Positions 23,941-37,261 are shown, counted from the first letter of the stretch. The stretch: 64,000 nucleotides of DNA from Prochilodus magdalenae (GCA_024036415.1 JAMWET010003610.1:225001-289000), one strand, 5' to 3'. A program made the numbers and translations. Notes: generated from the sequence alone by a model not told the origin.

Positions 23941-24595
23941 CCTTCCTCGCTGATGGAGCATAATGAGTATGCACTAAAGCACTGCTGGCCAGAGGCTGGG
24001 TGCATAATGAAGCCATGGAGCGGGAGATCCTGCTATGGTGCACTGGCATAAATCTGCTTTGTGTTGCGGGAGCTCTGAGAACCGCACCCACCCCCCTCCG
24101 TAACCCCTGTACAACAGCACACAACAGAAGTATGTAAAGCATCCACCTCCAGCATATACTGTAGTCATGTAACTAACAAGCTCCGGCTGCTCAAAATACA
24201 CCTGCCTACTGCGCCAGCCCAACAGCTGCTTGTTAAAGCTAACACACATTGCAGCGGGGCCAGGCGCACACACTCTGGGACAATTTGACCAGTGACAGAC
24301 GAAACCAGTGTTTGTGGACGTGTTTTGTATTTTTACATATTAAACAGACTCTGACCCAGTACACCATACACCGGCTTTGAGGAGCTGGCCTCCATGCCCT
24401 TGCAGTCTGTACCCAGTCAGGTTACACAGCAATGAGGAGGACACTGCACCGCAAGCCCCCTACTTCTTCTATCACCACACCACCTGTTTAGAATAGTTAA
24501 TGAGGGCAGCAACCACATATTTCTCTCCCAGTGGTGACCCATGAAAAATGCATGATCAGTATAGGTAAACAGCAGGATCTCAAAGTGGGTCAGTA

Positions 24596-24629
<34 letters not shown>

Positions 24630-24640
24630 GTGTTTGTGTG
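24596..24640. repeat. (TG)n microsatellite
   Basis: About 22 TG units with two TT interruptions. Confidence 0.9.
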
Positions 24641-25749
24641 GGGTAAATGGAGGACAAACACAACTCTTCTCTGGACTTTGGAGATGATCCGTATAAGCCG
24701 TGCCTGACCACTGAAAAAGGAAACGAGTAAAATGGAAACGATTACTTGTCTTATGGAAGGCAATGGACCCAACACATATATGGTATATATAACAAGAAGA
24801 GCCTTCATACTGTTATTTATCACTGTCTGCACAAGCTAGCCCGAGAGGCTTTACAGCTAGGTGTAAATTTCCCAAAGGAAGACTATAAAGGTTATTCTAT
24901 GATCTTCTTTCCATCTTCCCCCCCCACCTAATAAATCAATTCAAACGAGGCGGTCATTAAATCAGACACGGTCTGGGCCCCGTTCAGTCTACAAGACAAC
25001 CTAATTCAATATGAAGTCACTCATACTAGCCAGCAGAGAATTAATGAACTCCACTGAACTCCTAGGAGCAAACAATCAAGTAATTAAATAAGTTCTATTG
25101 ACACTTGTTCAATTAATCGGCTATCAAACCTACTAGGCCTTCTGGCATTGTCCCTCACCTTGTCCCTATCACAGCAATGCCACCAGTATTAATGACTCCC
25201 CCAAAGTTTCCAGCTGATGTTTGTGTTGTTGCTTAAGTGCACATTAAAGTGACTTACTTCCTAAAGTAGCAGAATAGTGTGCGATCACTGTTAAAGGAGC
25301 AGTGTAACCTCTAGTGGTCAGGTTGCATGTTGCAACTTATAGAACTCGCCACCCACCAAACCTTGCCCTACCTGAGAAACTACAGTGGCCCTCGGGTTTT
25401 CTGCTGTTGCATTGCTTCAAGTTTTTCGCTTTTCTGACAGCGAGGATTCCTCCCCCTTCACTTATCTTGTGTGTTGGCTAATATTAAGTACAGTCCTTAG
25501 TTCACCAAAATCAGGGTTATGAACCTTCTTACTGCACAAAGTGCTTTGCCAGCACTGGTGTTCATTCTGCCCATCAAGTGGCCATGTCACTAGTACAGTG
25601 TAGGAATTCACTGTTACAAATAATTTATAATGTGTTTTAATGTTAATTCAGTTCAGACTCCAGTTAATGTCACTACTTCCCCTCCATTCAAATGCTATTA
25701 ATTTTAATTGTTTGAATTTCTAGTTTCACCTTAAAGGGTGCCTGAAGTG

Positions 25750-25870
25750 TTATACACTCATTGTCAAAACATAGCTGCACCCAGAAGGAATTAACAGACA
25801 GAAATGAAACTTGGAGGGTAGGTTTGACTGAAGTTTCATGCTCCTGACGTAAGCAAGGATGGGCCTTATT
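25750..25870 (+). mobile_element. Tc1-like terminal fragment related to the 39.2-40.1 kb element
   Basis: About 120 bp that matches, in inverted orientation, the right end of the Tc1-like remnant at 39.2-40.08 kb. An 18-bp identical word, GACGTAAGCAAGGATGGG, lies at 25846-25863 and as its reverse complement at 39945-39962. The shared ACACTCAT(A/T)GTCAAAA end looks like a transposon terminus. No transposase sequence follows, so only one end is left. Confidence 0.6.
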
Positions 25871-26803
25871 GCTGAACCTGACTGACCCAACAGAGTTGTG
25901 GAGGTTCAGCGTTAATCTCTACAACTTTGTGTGGAGATATCTGGCATGTTGCATTATCATTTTCCCATGACACAGGTCATTCCAGCTGCCAGGACAGTAG
26001 AAATAGCTTACAGCCCGGCATGAATTTGTTTAATTAGACAGTATAATCCATTAATAGGTAACATTATTTGAGCTACAGACCTTGCAAGAGGTTTAGTTAC
26101 TGCTGCATCAGTGTTACATACTACAGTAACAAATGACATTGCAGCTATAGTTTATGTATTTATATATTTTTAAGGTAAGTCTTATGTAACATTGCTTTGA
26201 GTCATTTTGTCACAAAACTTCTTAAGATCATTGATCAAAAGTCTACAGCATTCACCAGTCATTCCTAGGTTTTGTCTGAAGCAGGTAGTAGCAGTGAGGT
26301 ACATATTCTCCCTCCATATGCGAAACCAGTCACTGGCCATTTTGCAGGTCAGTCAAATGGCCACCAGAAACTTTCCAGCCTTTCTTTGCTCACAATTTAA
26401 CCATGTCTGAAATGCCAACCTGTACTGGCTTCACAGGCTGATGTCACAGCTGTTGCTGATGTCACAGGTTGTTGTGGGGGGATTCATACTTCATCAGTGC
26501 TCAGGCTTCTGTTTGTTTGAACACAACCAACAGTTAAATATTCCCACACATCAATCCTCCAGTGAGGCATGCCAGTGAAACACTCATCACACCATGTAAT
26601 CCATATGCCCCACTCCTCCTCTCTACCCTTCTCTCATCTTCCCAGCACACCCACCCCCACCCTCCTCCAACACTGTCAGCCTTGCATTCAAGGCTCCATG
26701 CCACCTGCATGAATAATTGATTTCATTCCGGTGGGGGGAAATTCTGCTTGGGGTTTTTGCCAGCATTGGAGAGCTACTCAATCCAACCCAATGCTTTCAC
26801 CAC

Positions 26804-27376
<573 letters not shown>

Positions 27377-28622
27377 CTAGGGAAATCCAAACACAAACAT
27401 TAGCCGGGCTGAGCTCTCTTTAAGCACTCCCATCTTCGTCTTGCTCTCTACACTCGAAAGTCATGCTGTAGAGTACCTCATTACCACTCCAGCACGAGTT
27501 GTGTCATTTCCGTGCCTGAGGCCTGGGGAACTGCGGAATCCTGCATTTGTGTCAGGAAAATATAGGGCACGTTATGGATAGAGTACATAATGAATAGCAA
27601 TTAATCTATTCAACACTGCAGCTGTCTGAGTAGCTGCCCGGTTCAGGCTTATCTCGGTTCATCCTCTTTTCCAAGGTAAATCTAGGTAGACCCCAAAGCC
27701 GCCCACTACTCATGCTGACCTGGGTCACTGGTTTCATTTCCTAACTCTGAGCCCACACTGAGGAGCCTCTATTGGAATATTCTTGTTTTCCAGTCTAGCT
27801 CATTCTTCTTCCCACTACATCTGGACAAATACTGGAATAGAACAGAAGCCGGCACAAAAACCTCTCAACAACACATCACAACATCCTCATCCTGTGTGAG
27901 CCTGGCCAACAGCAGAGGTTCATTATAAGCCCAGGAAACCACAGTTGTGTATATGGGGATATGTAGCGTATAGTAATATGTGTTGACTTTTATTAACCAT
28001 TGCTGGATCCAATCCTACAAGGCTTATCCATTGTGGGCTCATTAACCAGCCTACCAATGACAATATGAGTTGCTGAGCACTGGCATCAAAAAGAGATTCA
28101 GTAATATTCAGCGGCAAACAAGGCCACAGTATCGCCTTTAAAACAAATCATTAAAAAAATAATGTTCGGCTCACTTAAACAGCAGGACCGCTACACCAGA
28201 GTTGGGATTTTAAAGCTGTCTGGTGCTGTCAGGAATAACAACAGTGATGGAACAGTTTTGTGAAAACTTTCTGGGCTAACATTAAATTTTCATTGCAATT
28301 TCAAATGTACTTCTAAAAGAATAGAATATCAATGCTGCTGATAATAAAACATTGTACAACATTATTATGTTGGGTTTATTCCAGTTAATTGGAAGCTAGA
28401 TGTTCTTTAAGCTGTTCTAATGCGATTTTACTATCAGCCTTGCTCTAGATGGAATTGCTGGAGGAGAACATTAGTTTTCTGTGCAGCCACAAAGACCCTC
28501 CATAAGCAGCATCTAATACAGCTACACAATCGGGACACATGGAGTGATGTGCGATAACAATACTGGACATTGTGATGACATTACAAATGTGCCCAACTCT
28601 ATCGTCTCTTCATTATTGTGTC

Positions 28623-28910
28623 GGTAGCACTTTATTGTAGAGTACTGTTCATAAGGCTACATGACACTTGGATAAACTTTTCTTGACAACTCACATAACC
28701 CTGTGTTAATGCTTATGACTGCTTATTCCAACAGGTGTCATATGTCGTAAAGATTACTTTAACCAACTTTGATCTAAATTGGAAAGGCCTTATAGCAAAT
28801 ATCATCTTATATATTAAGCACTTATAATAAACATTTATATCAGTAGTCATGACAAGCTTATGTAGGCGCCATGTAACCTTATGAACAGTACCCTACAGTG
28901 AAGTATTACC
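28623..28910. mobile_element. hAT-type MITE, 288 bp
   Basis: The ends are inverted repeats of about 60 bp. The left end begins GGTAGCACTTTATTGTAGAG and the right end is the complement of GGTAATACTTCACTGTAGGG. Both arms contain GTACTGTTCATAAGG. The flanks are ATTGTGTC (28615-28622) and ATTGTGCC (28911-28918), an 8-bp target duplication with one mismatch, as expected for hAT transposition. There is no coding capacity. Confidence 0.82.
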
Positions 28911-29011
28911 ATTGTGCCAATGTGGCTTGTGTAATGTATTTTGATCCATTTGAACCATTCCGTAGTTGGAACCCTACATAATGTGAATAACGTGTAGCAA
29001 CTGTAGATATA

Positions 29012-29562
29012 CAGGGGTTGGACAATGAAACTGAAACACCTGTCATTTTAGTGTGGGAGGTCTCATGGCTAAATTGGACCAGCCTGGTGGCCAATCTTCA
29101 TTAATGGCACATTGCACCAGTAAGAGCAGATTGTGAAGGTTCAATTAGCAGGTAAGAGCACAGTTTTCTCTCAAAATACTGCAATGCACACACACATTAT
29201 GGGTGACAATACCAGAGTTCCAAAATAGGACAAAACTGTTTGGTGCACGTCTCGTGCTGGCGCATCTGTGACCAAAACAGCAAGTCATCTTTGTGATGTA
29301 TCAAGAGCCACGGTCAAATCCACGGGGTATAATGTCAGCATACCACCAAGAAGGACGAACCTCCACCAGCATCACGTAGTGACCTGGCCACTATCCTGCA
29401 AGAAGAATGGCTTAAAATCCCTCTGACCACTGTGCAGGACGCAGTATGTGTCATTCCCAAGACGAACTGACGCTGTATTGGCCGCAAAAGGAGGCCCTAC
29501 ACCATACTAATAAATGATTGTGGTCTAAAACCAGGTGTTTCAGTTTCATTGTCCAACCCCTG
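29012..29562 (+). mobile_element. Tc1-like transposon, internally deleted, with perfect 31-bp TIRs
   Basis: The first and last 31 bp are exact inverted copies (29012-29042 and 29532-29562), beginning CAGGGGTTGGACAATG. TA lies directly before the left end; the expected TA after the right end has become CA. The 551-bp interior contains fragments of a Tc1-type transposase in broken frames, for example LQEEWLKIP near the right end. It is far shorter than the usual 1.2-1.6 kb, so it is a defective deletion product. Confidence 0.85.
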
Positions 29563-30119
29563 CAAGTGCGTGTATAACACCTAACACTTACCTTCCAGCA
29601 ACTTGTGAACCCAGTTGCTGAGATTTGTCCTGATTAGCTGTTGGACTGGACATTCAACTACAAGTAAACAATGTTGTTCATAACCCGGTTGACCCTTTTC
29701 TTGCAGCTTGCTTAAATTATAGAATGCATTACAGCATAGAAAAGTAGAAGTGAGATGCTGGGAGTTCACAAACAAAACAACAAAAACATCTTCAAATAAA
29801 GGCCATCCTGCTGGGAGGTATCCGCTCAAACAGAGTGCAGAATGAGAGTATGGCACAGCCCGGAGGACTGATGTACCTTGGCTGAGAATTTTTTTCAAAC
29901 CCTTTATCATGGATGGTCAGTGGTGGTTGGGGACCCATCCGCTAAAACTGAGCCTACTGCAAAAGTACATCACGCACAATGCTTTCAAAGAGCTATCTGT
30001 CTGCATTTAAACTGCAAAGTCAAGTTAGAGGTCCTTAAAGAACAAATCAGAATTCAATTTATCTAATGAATGGGATCAGAGTGAAACTGCTGATAGTTCT
30101 ATATACATCATCAGTTGGC

Positions 30120-30606
30120 TACATATACCTCCTTGATTCTGCACATCCTGTCCAATGCATCAGCTCCACATATCATATAGGTGTGGCTTTGCATACTTTG
30201 TAAGCCACCTAGGACCCCTACAGGACCACAACAGAACAGGTATTATGTGGGTGGTTGATTATTCTCAGCACTATAGTGACACTGACGTGGTGATGGTGTG
30301 TTAGTGTGTGTTGCATTGGTATGAGTGTCTTAGACACAGCAGTCCACTCACTGTCCACTCTATTACCTTGTTGATCCACCTTGTAGATGTAAAGTCAAAG
30401 AGAGGAGCTCATCTGTTGTTGCATAGCCCTTCATCAGAGGTCACAGGACGCTGCCCACAGTGCTCTGTTAACAGACCATTGAGGAACAGGTTAAAAGAAG
30501 CTAACAAGGTATGCCAAGAAACAGATAAACCTAAAAGCGCACCTATATGGACAATGAGTAAAGTAGCAAAGAGGTGGTATTAACGTTATTGTTGGTCAGT
30601 GTATAT
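30120..30606. mobile_element. Foldback (palindromic) non-autonomous element, copy 1
   Basis: The left part (ACCTCCTTGATTCTGCAC, CCACCTAGGACCCCTACAGG) and the right part (GAGGAACAGG, ACCTATATGGACAATGAG, AGAGGTGGTATTAACG) are approximate inverted copies. The centre has the motifs CACTGACGTGGTGATGGTGT and TTAGACACAGCA. The same element, better preserved in the middle, is at about 38525-39080. I recognise it as a family that is abundant in otophysan fish. Nothing is encoded; the 91-residue ORF within it is fortuitous. Confidence 0.7.
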
Positions 30607-30611
30607 GAATA

Positions 30612-31290
30612 GCCCCACACACACACCAGACTCATCAAACTATGTCTTTATGGACCTTGCTTTGGGTTCAGTGAGTACAGTCATGCTCAAAAAGGAACAA
30701 GCCTTTATTTAAACTGCTGTCACAAAGTTGGAACAGTTTCTAAAGGTTGTCTAAAATGTCTTTGTATGCTGCAGCATTAACATTACCCTTCTCTGGAATT
30801 AAGGTCCAAACCTTGAAAAGTCCCAGACCAATATCCCTTCTCCACCAAACTTAACTGTCAGTATTCCACTCACTGCACAGATTATATCTCATATCTGATA
30901 TATTTCTCATTTTGAAATTCTTGTTTTGAGTGATTTTGGTAAGCCAAATTATCTTTCCATATTTGCAGATGATTTAGACTGTTTTAGGCACATTTCCTAA
31001 AATAAGCTAAACTATATATGATAAACAGAGAGGTCTAATATACAACAACTAGATATGAGATTCTACCTGCCAAGAATAGATTTTTGCAGTACTTGTATTC
31101 CAGTAGGTATTGCTCTCTTGGCATCTGCCAAACCCAGATTCATCCATCAAACTCCACAGAACATGTTTCAACTGCTCCAGAGTCCAATGCCAGTGCAATA
31201 TACACTATAACAGCTCGGCATTGCATCTTGTGAAGCATGTGTGTCTTTACTCAATCATGGAAACCCACGTCTTGAGGCTCCTGCCGATGT
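30612..31290 (-). mobile_element. Tc1-like transposon remnant
   Basis: On the minus strand this is the middle part of a Tc1-type transposase gene, heavily mutated. The + strand contains recognisable blocks: CCAGACTCATCAAACTATGT, CTTTATGGACCTTGCTTT, CATCTGCCAAACCCAG and CTGCTCCAGAGTCCA. These encode, in reverse, stretches with the DESxF and WTLEQ pattern of the family. Stops and deletions are frequent. It lies immediately next to the foldback element. Confidence 0.68.
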
Positions 31291-34215
31291 CCCTCCCAGA
31301 GAACGGAGAATAGTAAATGATGCTATAATGGACATAATGATTTTACATGCTACAATAGTTTCAGCACTCGGCTGCCCCTCACTGTGAGTTTGCATTAGCT
31401 ACTGCTTTGCGGCTGAGCTGTTGTTCCTCCTAGATGATTTCATATTACATTCCTGTATTTTTTTTAAATACAGGTCAAACTGAATTTACTAATCACTGCA
31501 TGCCTTTTTCTTAGGATTTCACATACTGTGACATTCTAATCGGGTTTGTACTTGAACTGCAACCGAACTGAAATTTTACTGGGCAGCAGAGAACCCAGGA
31601 ATGACTCTTTCAGAGCTTTACAAGCTCAATTTCAAAAAGTTAAATGAGTTACTGGAAAGCTATTTTTTATTGGACAGGTCACTGTGTTATTCTAAGCACT
31701 TACTAAAGATGCAGAATCTAGTTTTACAATCAGCTCTCTTTGGATGAGAAGAGTATCTGAAGAGAAATATGAACCTGCTTTTAACAATGCCAGAAAAGGG
31801 CTGGTTTCATGTCCAAGGCACGACCACACTGTCAGACAAATACAGTGAAGTCAGTGTTCAACTGAAAAGACCCAGATACACTGAACATAAACTAAAGGAA
31901 CACTTCAGCCAAACAATCTGCACACAGTTCTTTCCTTTACTTCAAACTGTAGTTGATCAGCTACAATTTGAAGTAAGTGCTTCTTTAGTTTAGCATGGGA
32001 GCTGTAAAACTAACATCGCTAACTAAATTAATAGTCACCCAATTTGTTTCCATAAATACATCCCCCAAACGTCTTTCTACAGACTGAAACTTCATCCAGG
32101 TCTTCATTCAGGTCATGCAGACATTTTGATGTGATTTTAAAAACTGTGTGGATGAATCTGGGGTTGGCAGATGCCAGGAGAACAATACAGACTGGAATAC
32201 AAGCACTGCAATAAATCTTATCCTGGCAGGTAAACTGATCTCATATCTAGTTATTATGCGTTATACTTCTTTATATCTCACTATATTGGCAGGTATTTTT
32301 GCTTATTGTAGGATGATCTGCCTGTGTGGTATGATAAGCTGGCTTACTAAAATCACATAAAATACGTAAAAAAAAAAAGCTCATGAGAAATTCACAAGGA
32401 GAAATATATCAGCTATATCAACTAAATATAAGATATCATTTTTGCAGTGAGTGGAATATCGATAGTAAAGTGGTGGAGGAGGGACAGTGGTCGGGGACGG
32501 GGTTTGGACGCTAGCTCCAGTGAAGGTTAATATTACTGTGTTACATATGAACTCCTGATAATCACTTTGCATGCCCACATCCCCTATACTGTGGACATCG
32601 CAATATTGTTCCAGATTTTTCTGTATGGACATAGAATGTATTCAGTATGTACTCAATATGTGAAAGAGGTGTGAGATCCACCAAGATATCTGCCTGATCC
32701 AATCCCAGAGAGGTCCTGGATGTATTTAGGCTCTGCTTACAGGTAAAAGTAATTATATCACTGTAATGCTTTACTGTGTACCAAGTTACTCCAACACAAG
32801 ACAACCATGTGCTGATTCAGACATGCAGTTTGTACAGTGCTATTTGGCTAGGATCCAGTGCTTAACAGCCACATGTTGTACACCAAATCTGAGTGCAATG
32901 CTAGAAGTCTTTCTGGGGTTTAGAGGTGTCCGAAAGTGCTTTTTACTTATCTTAAACCCTTCCTTCCTCGTGCTTAATTTTTTTTCCCAAGACCATCACT
33001 TGCCATGGTAAGCCCATATTCTACTACAGAGTCAATGTCAAGTCTTATGCAAACATGCACTTTATCCCACTGGTGTTGTTTAAAGGTAATCCATCTGCTA
33101 AAGGCCAGCAGCTTGCATCGTGATGCACCGAAGATGAACAAATGCCAAGAGGCTTACCAGCTTTTGCTGTGTAATATTAATGTGAGGTTCCAACATCCGA
33201 GTCATCCTTCAGCGCTGGAGCTTGAGGGACAGCAAGATAGGCTGTGATTTTACTGCTCTGACGTTATCCTGGGATAACTTCAAAAGTCCAAAACTAAGAT
33301 CACTGTGTCATCATAGAATCAGAGGATCAACAGCCTCAGGCAGCTTATCAAAACTGTTATGATGTCAGAACAGGAAGGAGCCAGGGTGACCCTGGCTGTG
33401 TCCCAGAAATCCAAGCACACCAGGAAGACCCCAGCACACAACAGCTCAGCAGAACACTGTAATTGTGTCTCCAGTGATTGGTACAGAAAGCTCTAATCAA
33501 ATATTGATGCATGGAGATGGCTGACCTCGGGTGCAAAAAGAAGAGTAGAGAAATAAACTGATCTCCAGAGAGCTGAGAAGGTGGTGATTAGAGGAAACAT
33601 TACTGTTAGATGGTGTCCTGCATGTCCATGCTTCTGAAGGCGAACACATTGCCGTGTTGATAGCATCTGAACACACTGTATAAGACTGACTGAGGCAGTT
33701 GTTTTATAATAGCTTTAATCAGACCCAAAATGACAGTCCAAGTTAAAACCACTAATTTAATCACTCACTTACTGACTCATCTTCTAGCAGTCAGAAGGGG
33801 AAAGACAGAGTACACCCTGGATAACTAAAGACCAAAAAGCATAAGCGTCCAAAAAAAAAAAATTAAAATTAAAATTACACTATTAAAATGTGCCACATAG
33901 ACTTTTTGGCGCAATGGCACCGATGAACCACCTCCCTAAAGAGCCATGTGTGAAACGAGGTATGAGAGTGTGGAGAACCTTTTAAAGGTTTGCAGAAACT
34001 TCACATATCAATGTTTCTATACAGATAGAAAGTTTGTAAGATCCTTTACACTATATCTTTAAATATTTTAAAGGTTCTTCATAACTGTACATCTTGTTTA
34101 CAAAATTGGTTCTGTAAAGGTTAAAGGCTCTTTAGTAGGAGTGCAAAGAATATTCCACATCGTCGGCTGAAACTGCTGATTGCATCGGCCGCTTGTTAAG
34201 CAGGTGGCATAATGG
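31291..34215. other. Non-coding intergenic DNA
   Basis: No gene is recognisable. A short ORF at 31769-31993 (74 residues) has no family motif, and neighbouring ORFs are similar noise. An AAGAACC/GGTTCTT-rich repeat copy lies near 33960-34130 and a short A-rich run near 33850-33880. Confidence 0.5.
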
Positions 34216-34220
34216 CATGT

Positions 34221-34677
34221 TGTCAGGAACGAAGAACCAAGACCGACGCGCGAAGAGCTAAAAGTCAAATGGGCTTTACTACGCACACAAGTACACAAGC
34301 ACAGCAGTAATACACTGAAAGACATAAAGGGAGAGACAAGGTCAAAGTCAGAGAACAGAACAAGAGAGGAAACCAACAAGGGATAAGCAAAAGAAGAGGT
34401 CAAAGCCAAAGGGAATTAAAAAAAAAAGCCAGAGTCAAGATAAACAGAGGAGAAACGCTCAGAAATGCAAACTAGGTTTGGCAAAACTTCGCAATGAAGC
34501 GTTTGAGAGGAGTATATATACTGAGGCTAAGTGGAAGCAGCTGGCTAAAACTCAAGTGACCTAGAGCGGTGCTGATTGGATGGCTGGGGACATGTGGGTG
34601 TGATGTCATTAAATGATGCACTCTGGGAAATGAAGTCCAGGAGAGCAGAGGTGCTGGGGAAACCCGGAAGCGTGACA
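34221..34677 (-). mobile_element. Solo LTR of an LTR retrotransposon
   Basis: A 457-bp segment that begins TGTCAGGAAC and ends GCGTGACA, so it has the canonical TG...CA ends and a 5-bp terminal inversion (TGTCA/TGACA). Both sides carry the same 5 bp, CATGT (34216-34220 and 34678-34682), the expected integrase target duplication. In the minus orientation a TATATATA promoter-like box (+ strand 34512-34519) is followed by an AGTAAA poly(A)-like signal near the far end, so I infer minus as the sense strand. No internal gag-pol is present: a solo LTR left by LTR-LTR recombination. The clade (perhaps Ty3/gypsy) cannot be fixed from the LTR alone. Confidence 0.82.
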
Positions 34678-34682
34678 CATGT

Positions 34683-37260
34683 GCTTTTCAGGCTGACTTG
34701 GAATGCTTTAATAATGTAAGCATTACTGCTTACTGGAGATAAACAGAATAGCACATTAGCAAGACCTTCGTGACTTTCAAAGTGTGGGAGCACTTCATTC
34801 TTAACCCTGCCAGAAAAGTTGTGAACCCCCATTTGCAAAGTTGACCTTGCCTGGCATAGGAGCACTTTAGTTTTTCTGGAGGCACGTTGACTCTCTGGAT
34901 GATGAAGACGGGTCTCTGTAAGCTAGTTAGTTAGCTCGCTAATCTTAATGGTAAAACTAGCCATGATGAAATACATTTTATCTTGATCAGTCAATGGAAC
35001 GCTCCAAAGAGTTACACAGAAACGTGGGGGTCATACGGTGAATTTCCATGGTAATCCGCAGGTATGGTGACAAAACGTACATTCCAGGAGCAGAGATCAG
35101 CTTTAGAGGGGCAGAAAACAGCAAAGAACCATTTCCTTCATCTTTCCATTAAAAACATAGGCTAAATGTTTGCCAGTAACCGAATTGCTGCACTATGTTG
35201 AAATTAAAAATGTGTAACACTACTGAAACTAACATACCAAAATATGACGTGTGTGATGCTGTTTGTTATTCCACAAATGCTGAAATAAATTTTATTTTTT
35301 TAATTTTTTTTAAAAGTGGCGTCGGATCAGAGACCATATAATTTATTTTACATACTAACGTCACATGCTGAGACTCAAAAGAGTAGACAATTCACTGACA
35401 TCTTGGAAGACACATCCTTCTTTGAAATAGTGCAAAACCAAATTGAATGTGTACAAGAGACAAGGCGGTCTCAGTCATTCAGATCACAAAAGTTCATTTC
35501 CCACGGCTGCACTACAGTGCAAAGCATGCATGGCTCCTGTCATGGTGACATCTCACTCCTGTGAGTAATTAGCTTGGAGTGGGCATGATGCCGATCAATA
35601 CAGACTCACTGGAGCAAGAGGCACAGCTTGGCTCATTAACCCACCAGCACCTTTTCTGTCCTGCCCAATAAGGTGCTCAACAGCACAAAGCCCAGTGAGC
35701 ACACTCTCCAGTGCCCTTTGGGCCCAAAGCTTTAACACTGATTAAGCAAACAGATTTGAACCCATGCAAAATAAGTTTAATGAGGAATTCAAGTAAGGAA
35801 CTTTCATAAAGGGCCTGTTTCCTGCATGTTCCACTCCTCGCCTAGATTTATTTAGTTGTTAGAAACACAGCTTAGAAACATTTGGTTGGTGTGCCTTTAG
35901 GACTGATACATGTAAACAAGCTCTGTTTGCGTGTTCTGTATGGGCCTCATTAAAAAAAACTGTCTGCTAAAACACTCCTTGTAACTTCAGTGATTATGGC
36001 CAAGGCTAATATACTGCAGGCTGAGTAGGTAGATATATGTAAATGCATTTTATCATCACAAAAAAAATCCATCATTTATTGATTATATGGATTAGGCCAA
36101 TGATCTATTTTTAAATGTTCTCGTTTCACAGAAAGGTAAAAAGCCATAAGAAAAAAAGTGAAAACAGTTTCCAAAAGTTTCCAAAACTGGCCTTCATAAA
36201 GAAAATGGGACCCCTAACACAAGAAAACACCTGGTAGACCACCTTCAGATAAACAGTTTAGGCTTTCATCTTTGAGAGAGAGGAGAAAGTCAAGCTCCAA
36301 TCTCGTCTCATTTATATATATACATGTATACAAACGGGCGTTTCTGCTAATTCACTGTGGGAAAGCAACACTGTAGGTCTGAAAGAATCTTACTAGCGGC
36401 TCAGACAAGTCGACTTTACCGCTCAGAAATGATGTTTTAAGCTTGAGTTTGACTTGTTGATGATCACCTAATTATAACACCGACAACCTGCTGAGAAGCT
36501 TGTTTTGTTTTTGGGAAAACAAACAATAACAATGTTCAATGTTTGATCTTTGAAGCGATGTAGATCAGCAGAGAAATGTTAGAACAAAGCCGAGGTCAAG
36601 TTAACATGGCAAAAAATGCAACCCCTGGATTACATTTCTAGCATATCTGACAACATGGTTGACTCAGATTAGAGAACAGGTGAGGAACCTTGTGACTCCA
36701 GAGTCCATATCTCCAGATTCCTGAAGGCTAGAAAAAAAATTGAAGTCAGTTATTGTTAGTTTATTTGTTCTCTAATTGTTGTTATCTCTCCAGGATTTGG
36801 GTATCATCCCATTCCAGCAAAGCTGCTTAGCCTGTTCCAAAGCCAGAGATTTTGGGTTCTTCTTTCTGGTTACCTGAAGACTGCAAATGCCTCATAGGAT
36901 AGGGCATATCACACTCTGCTAAGATTCACAGATTTATTGCAATGCATTCCCTTCTCCTGTGGACTTATTTATTACATCATCAGCTACTCAACTTATAAAA
37001 ATCCCTAATGTGTAGCTGACAAAAGCTGTTACTGACAAAAGAAGAGGTAAGGGAGAGTTTCCCTGCAGATTTCTTAAAAAAATAAATAGCAGGTCTCTTA
37101 AAAAGAGTGGAACCTGTAATAAAGGTAAAGGGTGGATGCAGCCGCTACTGATATGTGTATTTAGTGGTGGAGGCTTCAGTGTAGGTTTCTACTGCTTTTA
37201 TCAGCAGCTAAAAAAAAGGTTTAGACCGTAAATTTAAAAAATGAAGTCACCTGTTACCAA
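34683..37260. other. Non-coding intergenic DNA
   Basis: No gene or dated transposon is recognised. Sequence from about 35560 to 35800 is unusually complex, GC-moderate and free of repeats, and could be a conserved non-coding element, which I cannot test. Small poly-A/T runs lie at 35285-35312 and around 37075. Confidence 0.5.
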
Positions 37261-37261
37261 A

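Noticed and set aside
23566..24051. + strand ORF of 161 residues, hydrophobic and Ser/Pro-rich, resembling a membrane protein
   Set aside because: It lies almost wholly in the pyrimidine-rich tract, where stop codons are depleted; no homology, start context or splice sites support it.
30308..30583. + strand ORF of 91 residues
   Set aside because: It lies wholly inside the foldback transposon.
31769..31993. + strand ORF of 74 residues
   Set aside because: No domain, conserved neighbour or splice signal; length is within chance for this composition.
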